Below are positions 32,816 through 41,595 of a stretch of 41,595 nucleotides of DNA, in pieces. Below the pieces are notes generated by a model, which was not told the origin of the DNA, made no database searches, and worked only from the letters and a program-made list of their open reading frames with translations. Positions within the stretch are counted from its first letter, which is position 1. Each line of letters opens with the position of its first letter. The position numbers and the translations under genes are program-made. This stretch comes from a virus: positions 1 to 41,595 of the IMG/VR virus record IMGVR_UViG_3300023116_000100, one strand, 5' to 3'.

Positions 32816-33082
32816 CTATGCTTCCTCTTCGCTGTTGTCGCGTTTCACAAGAGCCTCGTCTCTGATGGAGACTGCTTGTTTTAGTGAGTTCACTACTTCG
32901 ACTAATGCTCGGTAGTGACAGTACGTTTGCTCACGACCTTCTTTGTCACCAGGTGGACTGTTGGCAAACTTCTGGAATGCACTGTCCACCAGGCCGTTCA
33001 CAATGATGTTAAAGGGCTCGGACGCCAGTAAGTTCTCGGCGGCGTCGCCCAGTTCGATAAGTCTTTCTTCTGTTTGACTCAT
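32816..33082 (-). CDS. Small portal-adjacent protein (88 aa)
   Basis: This helical acidic protein (MSQTEERLIELGDAAENLLA, then NIIVNGLVDSAFQKFANSPP, then YCHYRALVEVVNSLKQAV) lies between portal and scaffold, 23 bp after the portal stop. Similar small genes occur at this place in many podoviruses, without known function. No family name is given. It may aid head assembly. Confidence 0.72.
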   Translation of the reverse strand: MSQTEERLIELGDAAENLLASEPFNIIVNGLVDSAFQKFANSPPGDKEGREQTYCHYRALVEVVNSLKQAVSIRDEALVKRDNSEEEA

Positions 33083-33105
33083 CTAGCTCTCCTTAGTTGT
33101 CACGG

Positions 33106-35145
33106 TTACCCGCTAGGTGATGCGATAGCTCTGACGTCGTCAGCGGTTCTCGCGATCTTCAACTCTTCAGTGTCGACAAACTGTTTGTGCTCAAGTTGTG
33201 CTTCCTTGAGATCCATATTGTCTGACTGAAGTGCGAATTGGTTCTGAGCCTTCATCTGCTCAAGTTGAACTTTCATCTGAGCAATCTGAGCGTCCATCTG
33301 AGCTTTCATCTCCGCGACCTGCGTCTGACGCTCCTGGAGCTCGATCTGCTTCTGAGCCATCTGCATCTGCATTTCAGCAGCTGGGTCAGGTTGTGGTGGT
33401 GGTAGCTCTTGCGGTGGCGTCAGATAATCTCTGACGTTCTTGATGCCGTTCTGCTCCATCACATGAGACATCAGTGCATACTGGTTCTCTTGTGTGTACA
33501 TCGATGCCAGGGTTGGGTCCTGGGACATCAATGTATGCAATGCGAGGAACTTCTGAGCTTCTTGCTCTTGCTCACCGTATCCGAGGTGCATCTCTACAGT
33601 CACATCGCGCTTGGCACCCCAGACTGCTGGGCTCACTGCAACATAGTCACCTGCAATCTCGATGATCTTCTCATCTTGCTCGTTCTCGACGACCAACTGG
33701 TAGATGAGCTGATAGAGAGGCTTCAGGAAGTTATTTGCAAAGTTACGTGCGATGATCTTTTGACGCTGCTGTGACATGGTCGCCAACTGTTCAACCATAG
33801 CAGCTGAGTTCTGCTTGGATATCGCATCCTTGTTGAGACCTTGAGACAAACGAGAGACACCAGTCGTGTCTTCTTTGTCCTCGTCCAGCATCTGTATTGT
33901 CTGGAAGATGAACGGGTTCAACGGAGCCTGAGCCATCGGTGTGACGGCGTCCGGTCTCGATACGTTGACGATACCACCGACCCGGTTGTCGATTAGTTCG
34001 CGTGGGTTCGTAAGACCACCTTTGACCACCTGGTAACGGGGGTTGTTAGTGATCATAGCGTGATCGAGGATCGAACGTGTTAAGACTGTTCTTGCAGTCT
34101 GGATTGGTAAGACCTTCGAACCAAAGTTCGAACCAAAGAATGAGTGCGGTATCGGTAATGGTACGAACGCACAGAAAGGTTTGTACTGACAGAGTTCCTT
34201 GTGAAGGATGACGTTGCCAGCTTTTATGACCTTGTACGTCTCAGCAATACCAGAGCCTTCGAGATCAATGTCGATATAAAGTTCGTACACTGTGATACTG
34301 CGTACTTGATCTTGGAAACCCTTAGCATTGAAGCCACGATCTTGACCAATCTCTTCATGCCTTGCCAGCACTTCTGGATCGGTCTCCATCTCCACATCTT
34401 CATGATCGCCGATTTTACTGATGAGATCTTCATCATATCCTGCCTCTCGCAATTCTGAGATTGTCATTGTTGTACGGTGACCGAGGAAACCTACGTCCTC
34501 GAGTGATCTAGCTTGGGGCTCTATGACAAACTGCTCTGGTGCAATCGCTTCGATGACGACCTGGCTGACGTCAGTGGAAACACGGATCTCACCTGAGTAC
34601 AGACCAAGTGCATCCTGCTCTACTTCTTCGATCTCGATGTTTTCCTGGGCGACGACCTGGTCGAACTCTTCTTCTGTTAGATCCTGGATTGGCTCCAGGT
34701 AGCTCTCTTCGCGTTCATCCCAGTAAACCTTGCAGATACCTGCGCGAGCAATCAGTCCATCGTGGATGACCGACTGCATGACTTCGAAGAGGTTGTTCTG
34801 TCGGTTTGCGACGTAATCACAATATGAGGTTGCGATGTCTGCTAGTGCGGTATCCTCACCCGTCTGTGGTGCAAATCTTACTGTTTTGTAGCCAGTGCTG
34901 AATGTCTCGAGTAGTGCAGCCTTCATGCTCTCAACGGCATCATATACGTCCATACTGACGTACTTCGAATTTCCATCATGAGCTGGTCTTGGAAGTGTAG
35001 CGTTGTAGTAATCGATGACCCGCTTACGCTCACGGGATATCTGACTATCGTAGTAACCAATAGATCTACGGATGTTATCATCCAAGATCGAGACGAGCTT
35101 TTCGTCATCGACCTTTTTGTAGTCTTTTTTATCCATAGTAGTCAT
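33106..35145 (-). CDS. Portal protein (679 aa)
   Basis: The portal is the dodecameric ring through which DNA enters and leaves the head. Its start overlaps the large terminase stop (ATGA). Early blocks are GYYDSQISRERKRVIDYYN and DVYDAVESMKAALLETFSTG; PFCAFVPLPIPHSFFGSNFG and MLDEDKEDTTGVSRLSQGLN follow in the middle. The last 100 residues are a Gln/Met-rich coiled coil (MQMQMAQKQIELQERQTQVA), like the barrel of P22-type portals. Its length is close to P22 gp1 (725 aa) and larger than T7 gp8 (536). Confidence 0.88.
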   Translation of the reverse strand: MTTMDKKDYKKVDDEKLVSILDDNIRRSIGYYDSQISRERKRVIDYYNATLPRPAHDGNSKYVSMDVYDAVESMKAALLETFSTGYKTVRFAPQTGEDTALADIATSYCDYVANRQNNLFEVMQSVIHDGLIARAGICKVYWDEREESYLEPIQDLTEEEFDQVVAQENIEIEEVEQDALGLYSGEIRVSTDVSQVVIEAIAPEQFVIEPQARSLEDVGFLGHRTTMTISELREAGYDEDLISKIGDHEDVEMETDPEVLARHEEIGQDRGFNAKGFQDQVRSITVYELYIDIDLEGSGIAETYKVIKAGNVILHKELCQYKPFCAFVPLPIPHSFFGSNFGSKVLPIQTARTVLTRSILDHAMITNNPRYQVVKGGLTNPRELIDNRVGGIVNVSRPDAVTPMAQAPLNPFIFQTIQMLDEDKEDTTGVSRLSQGLNKDAISKQNSAAMVEQLATMSQQRQKIIARNFANNFLKPLYQLIYQLVVENEQDEKIIEIAGDYVAVSPAVWGAKRDVTVEMHLGYGEQEQEAQKFLALHTLMSQDPTLASMYTQENQYALMSHVMEQNGIKNVRDYLTPPQELPPPQPDPAAEMQMQMAQKQIELQERQTQVAEMKAQMDAQIAQMKVQLEQMKAQNQFALQSDNMDLKEAQLEHKQFVDTEELKIARTADDVRAIASPSG

Positions 35146-36719
35146 ACCATTTCAATGTAGAATTCATCGGCACTCTCTATTGGTTCCCAAGCTCCTTCGT
35201 GGACGTGATTAGCTAAAGCCAGGGACATGACACAGTCGTCGTAGCAACCTGGTTCAGCTTCCATCGAGCCACTATCAGTCACCACGTATGTAAGCATCTC
35301 TCGTATTGTGACTTTGTCATTGAGCTCTATCTCGCTTTCACGGACAGAAGCTCGAAGCTCATCGATGATCAGAGGCTTGGTCTTAGCTGTGGTGCTAAAT
35401 CCAAGTTTTATGGTTTCTTTATCAGTTAGCTTGTCGACCTGGACTTCCGTAAAGAAGTTTGGGTAGGCCATATCCTTAGCCAACCTGGTGCAGGTCAAAA
35501 GACCATGACCATTGTTCTCGACGATGATGTACGCATCGTTAAAGAAGGTCCCAAGGTGATAGAGGACCGTTGCATAGTAGTCAGGGTGAACATGACCACG
35601 CCAAGTAGCCACCTGGCGTTTCTTACTGTCTAATACCTGGGCTACACTGTAGTCACCACCTCGAACACCCATTGCGACGTCAGCCCCTATGACATACTGC
35701 TCGCCAGGATCATGGCGACGGTACATCGTGAGCTCACCTCGAACATTGTTGAGCCACTCTTCACCTTCGAGCGCCAAACGCTCTTTTGGATCTCGAGCGT
35801 CTGACAGACACTCCTGGAGTTGCTCTGGGTTAAACACTGGTCGACCAGTGGTTAAGAAGGCTTCCTCAGGTTCTGATGGATACTCCTGGCGGAAGAGATC
35901 AATACCGTTCTGAGCAATCTTACGACGTCGGAACATAAGCTGACCGTCGTCCAGATCGTACTTCTCAGCGATCTCCTCTTCCTCAGGTGTACGTTCGAAG
36001 TTATCCGGGACCTTTTCTCGATACTCTGGGTCCACGAACCATGGAATGAACACTGGTACATAACCATTTGTTCCTTCCACGGCTCCTTTCCAGAGATCAT
36101 AAAAGATCCCGCTGACCCCATTGGCTGTACTCTCGATAAAAATGGCAGTGCCTTGAGTATTTGGGACAGCTTGGGTCAGCGAGTTCCAGTTGTCGGCTGC
36201 GGTGGTCTTAGACCAGAACGCAAGTTCCGACGCATGTACGTGGGTCAGGGTCTCACCCCGACCAATTGCTTCACCGCCAGCAGTTGCAACGACATAAGAG
36301 CTATCGAGCACGTCGAAAGACAACTCACGGCGGGATGAATACTTTGTGTGTGGCTTTAAGATCTCAGGACAGTTCTCATGATAGCGCTTGGTCATATCGA
36401 AGAGCGCTCGAGTACTGTCGGAGTGGTGGGTGATCACCAGGGCCTTCGCAGCTCGATGCTGAGAGACACTGAAATATAGATAGCCGCCAACGTAGGTCGA
36501 AAGACCTTGCTGACGGGCTTTGAGGATGATCACTCGAACCTTTCCTTCTGTCTCTAGTTGATTAGAAACAGCGTCATCCAGGATCTTTTGTGCAGGTTTC
36601 AGTTTAAGAGGCGCAATCTCACCAGTCTTGGTTCGGATCTTGAGAGCACTCTTGGCGTAGAAACTAAAGTCAGTGAAGAGACGCTTCCTGACCTCAGCAA
36701 GCTGCTCCTTAGTTGCCAT
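35142..36719 (-). CDS. Terminase large subunit (525 aa)
   Basis: The motor that packs DNA into the head and cuts it. The N-terminal ATPase has a Walker A-like loop ILKARQQGLST (residues about 65-75) and a Walker B-type HVHASELAFW (about 160-169). The C-terminal nuclease has GADVAMGVRGGDYS (Asp347), IIVENNGHG (Glu about 401) and YDDCVMSLALA (Asp about 494), the RNase H-like acids. Length is usual for this family. It lies between the small terminase and the portal, as in P22- and phiEco32-like phages; T7 places its terminase at the other end of the virion genes. Confidence 0.93.
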   Translation of the reverse strand: MATKEQLAEVRKRLFTDFSFYAKSALKIRTKTGEIAPLKLKPAQKILDDAVSNQLETEGKVRVIILKARQQGLSTYVGGYLYFSVSQHRAAKALVITHHSDSTRALFDMTKRYHENCPEILKPHTKYSSRRELSFDVLDSSYVVATAGGEAIGRGETLTHVHASELAFWSKTTAADNWNSLTQAVPNTQGTAIFIESTANGVSGIFYDLWKGAVEGTNGYVPVFIPWFVDPEYREKVPDNFERTPEEEEIAEKYDLDDGQLMFRRRKIAQNGIDLFRQEYPSEPEEAFLTTGRPVFNPEQLQECLSDARDPKERLALEGEEWLNNVRGELTMYRRHDPGEQYVIGADVAMGVRGGDYSVAQVLDSKKRQVATWRGHVHPDYYATVLYHLGTFFNDAYIIVENNGHGLLTCTRLAKDMAYPNFFTEVQVDKLTDKETIKLGFSTTAKTKPLIIDELRASVRESEIELNDKVTIREMLTYVVTDSGSMEAEPGCYDDCVMSLALANHVHEGAWEPIESADEFYIEMV

Positions 36720-36724
36720 ACTGA

Positions 36725-37207
36725 TTAGTCGTCGTCGTTATCACTATCTAATAGTGAGCTGAGGAACTCTTCTGCCTTGCCGACAGTAATCTCAGACTTC
36801 GCGACTGGTTTAACTTTAGTAAAATCCAGGATTAGCTTTGCAGCCTGTAGTCGATCACGATTGTGGACCGGAGTACGCATGATTTCGACTGCGGTCTCAA
36901 GAGCTTCCTCGGCTCTTGGATCTTCGATGTCGTATTGTTCTTTCATTAGACTTACCGCCTTTTTTGCTTCTGACCTCGCCTTGTCGATTATTGGTTTGAT
37001 GGTCTCTTTAGTGTAACCGTCTGGGACGTTTCGAGGTCGTCCGCCCTTGTTCTTTCGGTTCTTGAGCATCTCTCGGAACTTCGCTCGTCCCTCCGGTGTC
37101 TGATGCTGTAGTGCTAACGGGTTCTTCGATGGTGGTCTGGCTCGACCCGGCATCAGCTTTGGTTTTGGTGGTTTCTTTCTTCGAGGCACGTTTGGTGGAT
37201 AGCCCAT
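36725..37207 (-). CDS. Putative terminase small subunit (160 aa)
   Basis: The N-terminus is Lys/Pro/Arg-rich (VPRRKKPPKPKLMPGRARPP), then KNRKNKGGRPRNVPDGYTKE, a KGGRP pattern frequent in small terminases. Helical segments (AEEALETAVEIMRTPVHNRD and LQAAKLILDFTKVKP) and an acidic tail follow. The ATG has GAGG 7 bp upstream. It binds packaging sites and loads the large subunit; the assignment rests on its place before TerL and its composition. It overlaps the upstream gene by 200 bp. Confidence 0.78.
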   Translation of the reverse strand: MGYPPNVPRRKKPPKPKLMPGRARPPSKNPLALQHQTPEGRAKFREMLKNRKNKGGRPRNVPDGYTKETIKPIIDKARSEAKKAVSLMKEQYDIEDPRAEEALETAVEIMRTPVHNRDRLQAAKLILDFTKVKPVAKSEITVGKAEEFLSSLLDSDNDDD

Positions 37208-37400
37208 CGTTTGTCCTCACTAAACTGTTGATGATCTCTAGTGTCTCTGGACACTGCTTACAGAAAACAGGTGCTGGGATGGCAGCTGCTATCTCACGCA
37301 TCACTGTTTCCTGTTGAGCCTTGTTTAGAAGCTTAGATGACTTCACGACATCAATAGCTTCCAGAATTGGAACCAGGTCCAATGCCGTCTTTAACATCAT
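37008..37400 (-). CDS. Uncharacterised protein overlapping the small terminase (130 aa)
   Basis: The start (ATGATG at 37400) has AAGGA close upstream. The first 65 residues look folded: a helix (LDLVPILEAIDVVKSSKLLN), NKAQQETVMREIAAAIPAP and a CKQC pair. The last 65 are Ser/Thr/Lys/Glu-rich low complexity and lie wholly within the small terminase gene in another frame (200-bp overlap). It may be that only the N-terminal part matters. No family recognised. It begins 18 bp after the giant protein stop. Confidence 0.62.
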   Translation of the reverse strand: MMLKTALDLVPILEAIDVVKSSKLLNKAQQETVMREIAAAIPAPVFCKQCPETLEIINSLVRTNDGLSTKRASKKETTKTKADAGSSQTTIEEPVSTTASDTGGTSEVPRDAQEPKEQGRTTSKRPRRLH

Positions 37401-37418
37401 GCTTTCCTTGAAGTTTAC

Positions 37419-40400
37419 TTAGGCAGACAATGCGCCAGCTTGCATTGGTTGATTCAATGCGCCTGGTGGCATTTGTTGTTTCTTCCGTTCTTCCTCATCA
37501 TCCATAGCCTTCTCCAAGGCAATTAATGCTGCCATGACAACGGCTAGTGGGTGTGCGTAGAACTGTATGACTTTATTATCAGCCTTACGAAACTCTTGCT
37601 GGATCATCTTAGATGTCTCAGGCATGACCTTCTTGGCTAACTTTGGATTGATTAGGTATACCCAGACAGGATCAACTGCGAACTCAGCAGCCATACGAGT
37701 ATAGTCCATATATGCTTTTCTTTTTTCCAACCCCAAAGCAGGATTAGACATTGCTTCACGTATAAACCGTACTGCTTTTCGTTCACTAGGGTTCTTAGGT
37801 GAATAAGCTTCTACCTTCTCTTGTAGATTTGCGATTTCGTCAAATACCTTCCTCTGTAGAGGAGACATATAACCCCAGCTTTCTTCTAATAGTGGCCTTA
37901 TAGCACTATCAGTAAATGAACCTGGTATCGTAAAATCAGAACGATCTGCTTTAGAAGTCTGCTTTCTGTTTATGAAATAAGACCAGACATCTTGTTTGCT
38001 TGTACCATCTAATGGTCCCAAGGTAATACCATGAGCAATTTCATGGAGCATAGTAGTTAGGGCCTCAATGTCAGTGACATATGTGCCATCACCCTTGTCA
38101 GCCCCAACCTCCAGGGTCCAGATTGTACCTTCTGCACCCTTACCTTTACGTTTCGGGCCTTTAGGTTGGAACATACCACGCGAGATACCAATTTTAGAAG
38201 GATCAGTACCTGTGTCTGACTTGACTAACCTGTTAAGTTCTTCCTGAGACTTCGCAAGTTTAACAACGATATTAAGCTTTTTTGCGAACTCTACAGCGTC
38301 GTTGAAGTTACTGATGCCATCTTCAAGTTCACCACCCTTTAGACCAATCTGAAACTGCGGACGGACTAAATTTACGGCAGCATCTTTATACTGCTCTGGA
38401 GTTATCTGGGGCTTTTTAGCGGGAATGACATCAGGTCTGGGTCCATAAGGATCGGCTCCTGGCCTGGTATCGATATCACGGAGGATTGGCTCTGAAGGGC
38501 CTTCCGTGCTTTGGCCATCGCCACTAGCTCCTCGATTGCTGTCTTCATATGCTCCCGAGGGATCTGACTGATTATTGACGGCTCCGTCTCCGTCTGCATC
38601 GGGGAGTGCTTCTTGGATTTGGTCATTCGTTATTCCTTCGGACTCAGCCAACATGATTGCAGCATCTAGATAATCATTATCTGCGCCTCTACCAGGGGCA
38701 ACACCTAAATGCCTAAATAATTGCTTCTCAGGATACCACATTAGTGCCTGAAAGTCAGCTGTTTCGATGTTGTAGCCTAAATCACGTAATTTAGCGATTG
38801 CAGCCTTTGTGACGTCACGCATATACGAACGCTCACCTGGTCCAGCTGGCGTAGCCTGTAGCTGCGGTGATAGGTTGTCTTTCATAGTTCCTGTGGCTAG
38901 TGCCAACTCTGGTTTAGGAACCTTCTTACCTGTACCTTTTAGACGCTTTGCTTCTTTATTGTAGAAGCTCTGGTACTTACTTGCAAAGTTAATAACAAAG
39001 TCATCTAAGACAGCATCTTTCTTCAAGTCTGCCCTGGTTATACCCATGTCCTTGAGTGTTTCTTTTGTTAAACGCTTCTCAAGGGCATCCTGGTTCTTAG
39101 TTTTTAAAGCTTTACGCACGCGAGTACGGTTAACATCCAAGTCCTTATCAGAAACAAACGGACGCCCAACTAAGCGGTTCCACATACGCATCCACCAGAT
39201 GTCCATCGTTAGTGGATCATAGTTACCTCGGATGTTCTGATAGAAGCCCTGACCGATCTTAGGACCTGCAATAAATGACCCTTTGACCATTTCATTGGCA
39301 CCCTCTGAGGAAGGTACTTTGATGTTTGTTCCATAGCGTTCATTGAAACGTGCTGCCCAGTCTTTTAGCTCTTTCACAGTAAAGTCTTGGTCTAGGAACT
39401 CTTGGATTGGTAGGTTGGTACCTGAAGCTTGATAATCATTGAAGAAATTAAACGCCTCAACCATAGCTACATTACGCTTACCACCTTTAATCCAGGTTTC
39501 TGTAGGCATCTTACCGTTGTCCATAAAGTAACGGAACACCTCAAGAGCGTACTGGAAGTTGTCGGCTACAGCCTGTCCATTTGATGTGATTGCTAGTGCA
39601 AAGTCGAATGCTACCTCTGCGTCTGGTGACTGGGTCACGCGAGGGTCAACGAGAGACACTACACGTTTCGCTGCTTTTAGCTTACGGTCATACCAACCGA
39701 TGGCGTTAGCATCACTTTGTAGAGCGTTGAAAGCTTCTGTCGCCATGTATGTCGAGATGATGTCGACGTTCTCTGGTGTATACTCAAACGGCTCATCACG
39801 TCCTGTCGCTGCCTTCCACTTCTGGTGCATATAGTCAGCTGCTTCGACCAGTGTTCGCTTTTGTTTAGGCTTGTATGTGCCTTCGCGCATCTTCTGGATG
39901 TCAGCTTCACTTGGTGACGAGTTCAAACGTGTGACGTCGATCTCTTTCTCTGGGATCTCAAGTGGATTGACGTAAGACTGTAGCGTTGGTCTCTGTGGTC
40001 CAGGTGATTCACCTGCGGATGGTATATCCAGATCGGATAACATCGGCCCATCTGGAGACACGCGTGGAGCCTGCTGACCAATCACACGGTCAACGTACGG
40101 TTTGACGTACGCATCGATGGCGTCTTGAGGTACTCCTGCCTCCTGCAGTCTTGCGATCTGTGCTTCTGCAGTTGCAACAGGGTCTGATCCCAAGTTGTTC
40201 GCCAGGACATCGAGTGACGTGAGAAGTTGACCCTTCTGTGCCTGATCGAGATATGGGTCTCCAACGACACCCTCACGAAGCTCTCTGTTTGTATCGATGT
40301 TGTTCTGGATACCACGGTTGTAGTTTTCGACTGTGGTGTACCGTGGACCGTAGGTCTGTGTGTCTGCGTTTGGAGACTGCCCAGGTTGGGCTGGGGCTGA

Positions 40401-41595
40401 TTGTGGGTTGCTTAATGAGTTCGGTGGTCGAACTCTTGGGGCATAATCAGGGTTTTCTTCCTGGAACTGACGTACCGCCCGGATCAGTGGGCCTAACATC
40501 TTGTTTTCAACTACGCCGCCCGTCGCAACGCTCTGTTCGTACTCAGATATAGCCTTATTAAGAGATTTACTCTTATTACTTCCTTTAAGGACCCGTAAGA
40601 TCCTAGCTACACCGCCACGATCTAGACCTGTGGCGTCTTCCATTGTGAACTGTGGTGATCCTGGTGTCGCTGGAGCATTCTTCTGTGTAAGATCTAAGTT
40701 TAGAGCTCTTTGGTCGGCTTCACGGTCTTGGCGTTCATCTTCTGCAGCTTTCTCAGCTGCTGCTTTCTTTTCTGCAGCTTCTCTTTTTTCATTCTCAGCT
40801 TTTACCCTTGCTGCTTCCTTCTCTGCCTCTTCTAATGCCTTTTTTCGACGAGTTTCCTCAACTACAGACGGAGCATCAGGCTCAGGTAATCCTTCGCTAC
40901 CCTCGTTGCGTCGAACATAACGATCAACTCTAGACCTACGTCCTGTTAGCTTATCTATGACACGTCCAGTACCATAGGCACCTGCCTGAGGTATTAAGGA
41001 TGTTCCACCAGTAGAAACACCTGCAGCAAGAGTTGCTAATGGAGATAAGGTACCAGTAACAATACGTGATGCACCATCGTAACTATTGATGTTCTGATCG
41101 ATAGGATTGAAGACATCGGTGAACCTGGAGAAACCACCTTTGTAACCTCGGTTGTGAACCTCAGTCAGCTGGTTCAACTGAAGCATCAAGTTTAATGCTT
41201 GTTGACCTTCAGCTGTATTACCAACAAGTCGACGCATAGCATCGATCTCTTGTTTACCGACGGTGGACTTTGCCTTGTTCCTGGCCTCTCGATATGCAGC
41301 CTGAGCCAGGATCTTGTCTGCTGTTTCTATGTAAGTTTCTAAGTCAGTCGGTTTTACTGCACCACCAAGGTCTCGAAAGAGCTTCTTTAGCTCTTCAGTC
41401 ATCTGGATGTGTGCTTTGTCTACAGCCTCTCGAGCACCTTTAGTAGAACCAGCGTCAACGTCTCTTAGGTCATAACCATTAGCATCTGCGATTTCACGTA
41501 GGCGACGTGCGAAGTCACCAGCAGCAGCTGCAGACTCTGGGTCCATATTACTTGGGTCGGTTAAGTCACCATTGTCTTTAAAAAGACGTGTGGTT
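37419..41595 (-). CDS. Giant virion-associated polyvalent-type protein, version B (5' end missing)
   Basis: The frame is open from the right edge to a stop at 37419 (1391 codons). An ATG at 41546 is internal: the preceding codons (LFKDNGDLTDPSN) continue version A, so the true start is outside. About the first 515 residues match version A, including an Ala/Glu/Lys coiled coil 15 codons longer. The rest is unique: a helical domain (DIISTYMATEAFNALQSDAN, about 625-850) of DUF7178-like look, a Pro/Gly-rich DGDGAVNNQSD linker, and a final domain with LTTMLHEIAHGITLG (38028-38045), a zincin HExxH motif; AAEFAVDP may supply a third ligand. If closed onto 2688-3598 the protein has 1695 residues in frame. 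Confidence 0.82.
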   Translation of the reverse strand, partial: TTRLFKDNGDLTDPSNMDPESAAAAGDFARRLREIADANGYDLRDVDAGSTKGAREAVDKAHIQMTEELKKLFRDLGGAVKPTDLETYIETADKILAQAAYREARNKAKSTVGKQEIDAMRRLVGNTAEGQQALNLMLQLNQLTEVHNRGYKGGFSRFTDVFNPIDQNINSYDGASRIVTGTLSPLATLAAGVSTGGTSLIPQAGAYGTGRVIDKLTGRRSRVDRYVRRNEGSEGLPEPDAPSVVEETRRKKALEEAEKEAARVKAENEKREAAEKKAAAEKAAEDERQDREADQRALNLDLTQKNAPATPGSPQFTMEDATGLDRGGVARILRVLKGSNKSKSLNKAISEYEQSVATGGVVENKMLGPLIRAVRQFQEENPDYAPRVRPPNSLSNPQSAPAQPGQSPNADTQTYGPRYTTVENYNRGIQNNIDTNRELREGVVGDPYLDQAQKGQLLTSLDVLANNLGSDPVATAEAQIARLQEAGVPQDAIDAYVKPYVDRVIGQQAPRVSPDGPMLSDLDIPSAGESPGPQRPTLQSYVNPLEIPEKEIDVTRLNSSPSEADIQKMREGTYKPKQKRTLVEAADYMHQKWKAATGRDEPFEYTPENVDIISTYMATEAFNALQSDANAIGWYDRKLKAAKRVVSLVDPRVTQSPDAEVAFDFALAITSNGQAVADNFQYALEVFRYFMDNGKMPTETWIKGGKRNVAMVEAFNFFNDYQASGTNLPIQEFLDQDFTVKELKDWAARFNERYGTNIKVPSSEGANEMVKGSFIAGPKIGQGFYQNIRGNYDPLTMDIWWMRMWNRLVGRPFVSDKDLDVNRTRVRKALKTKNQDALEKRLTKETLKDMGITRADLKKDAVLDDFVINFASKYQSFYNKEAKRLKGTGKKVPKPELALATGTMKDNLSPQLQATPAGPGERSYMRDVTKAAIAKLRDLGYNIETADFQALMWYPEKQLFRHLGVAPGRGADNDYLDAAIMLAESEGITNDQIQEALPDADGDGAVNNQSDPSGAYEDSNRGASGDGQSTEGPSEPILRDIDTRPGADPYGPRPDVIPAKKPQITPEQYKDAAVNLVRPQFQIGLKGGELEDGISNFNDAVEFAKKLNIVVKLAKSQEELNRLVKSDTGTDPSKIGISRGMFQPKGPKRKGKGAEGTIWTLEVGADKGDGTYVTDIEALTTMLHEIAHGITLGPLDGTSKQDVWSYFINRKQTSKADRSDFTIPGSFTDSAIRPLLEESWGYMSPLQRKVFDEIANLQEKVEAYSPKNPSERKAVRFIREAMSNPALGLEKRKAYMDYTRMAAEFAVDPVWVYLINPKLAKKVMPETSKMIQQEFRKADNKVIQFYAHPLAVVMAALIALEKAMDDEEERKKQQMPPGALNQPMQAGALSA
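41497..41595. repeat. 99-bp exact repeat, terminal copy
   Basis: Identical to 2589-2687 and cut by the window end. See the copy at 2589. Joining 41595 to 2688 keeps the giant frame open and gives a circle of 38,908 bp. Confidence 0.97.

Noticed and set aside
41486-41546. ATG at 41546 as the true start of version B
   Set aside because: The frame continues upstream to the window edge with codons matching version A, and no ribosome site precedes it.

Overview
The window is phage DNA. It looks like a temperate podovirus with T7-type replication and transcription genes, probably marine and probably infecting an alphaproteobacterium. The host guess rests on a 62-bp piece of a tRNA-Phe(GAA) gene at 22722-22783 whose T-arm and acceptor resemble alphaproteobacterial tRNA-Phe, and on a B12-dependent ribonucleotide reductase, which is common in marine phages. 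Every credible gene lies on the minus strand, so the text below reads from high to low coordinates.

Region by region: 41595-37419 is most of a giant virion-type protein ending in a zincin-like domain. 37400-35142 holds a small gene plus the small and large terminase genes. 35145-29231 holds portal, scaffold, SU10/DUF5309-type major capsid protein, a capsid-proximal terminator, four small genes and the head-tail adaptor. 29215-24936 is a collagen-repeat tail fibre with two small companions. 24901-23043 is the lysis cassette (holin-like membrane proteins and a T7-lysozyme-type amidase). 22868-21071 is the lysogeny module: promoter motif, attP, small genes, tyrosine integrase, terminator. 21044-11570 is the T7-like core: single-subunit RNA polymerase, SSB, endonuclease I, primase-helicase, MazG, family A DNA polymerase, 5' exonuclease, DUF3310; it is followed by class II RNR to 9793. 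9792-8817 is about 1 kb without genes, with an 11-bp repeat array and a promoter motif. 8816-3615 holds tail and putative ejection proteins. 3598-1 is a second copy or allele of the giant gene.

The genes fit one life cycle. Integrase and attP allow lysogeny. The phage polymerase probably reads four near-identical minus-strand motifs that end TTAGAAG-like, placed before the lysogeny genes, the polymerase gene, the SSB gene and the late genes. The replication genes copy the DNA using nucleotides from the RNR. The virion genes follow an SU10/phiEco32-like order (TerS, TerL, portal, scaffold, capsid, adaptor) rather than the T7 order, so the phage is a mosaic of T7-like replication and a different head.

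The most unusual feature is the giant gene at both window ends. The last 99 bases (41497-41595) are identical to 2589-2687 and in the same reading frame. From there the two versions run about 1.5 kb at roughly 90 percent identity, then abruptly have unrelated 3' parts. Either the phage carries two tandem giant proteins, or the contig is a lariat: a circle of 38,908 bp plus a 2.6-kb tail holding an alternative allele. Either way, a conserved injected-protein chassis carries exchangeable C-terminal modules, one of them with an HEIAHG zinc-protease motif.
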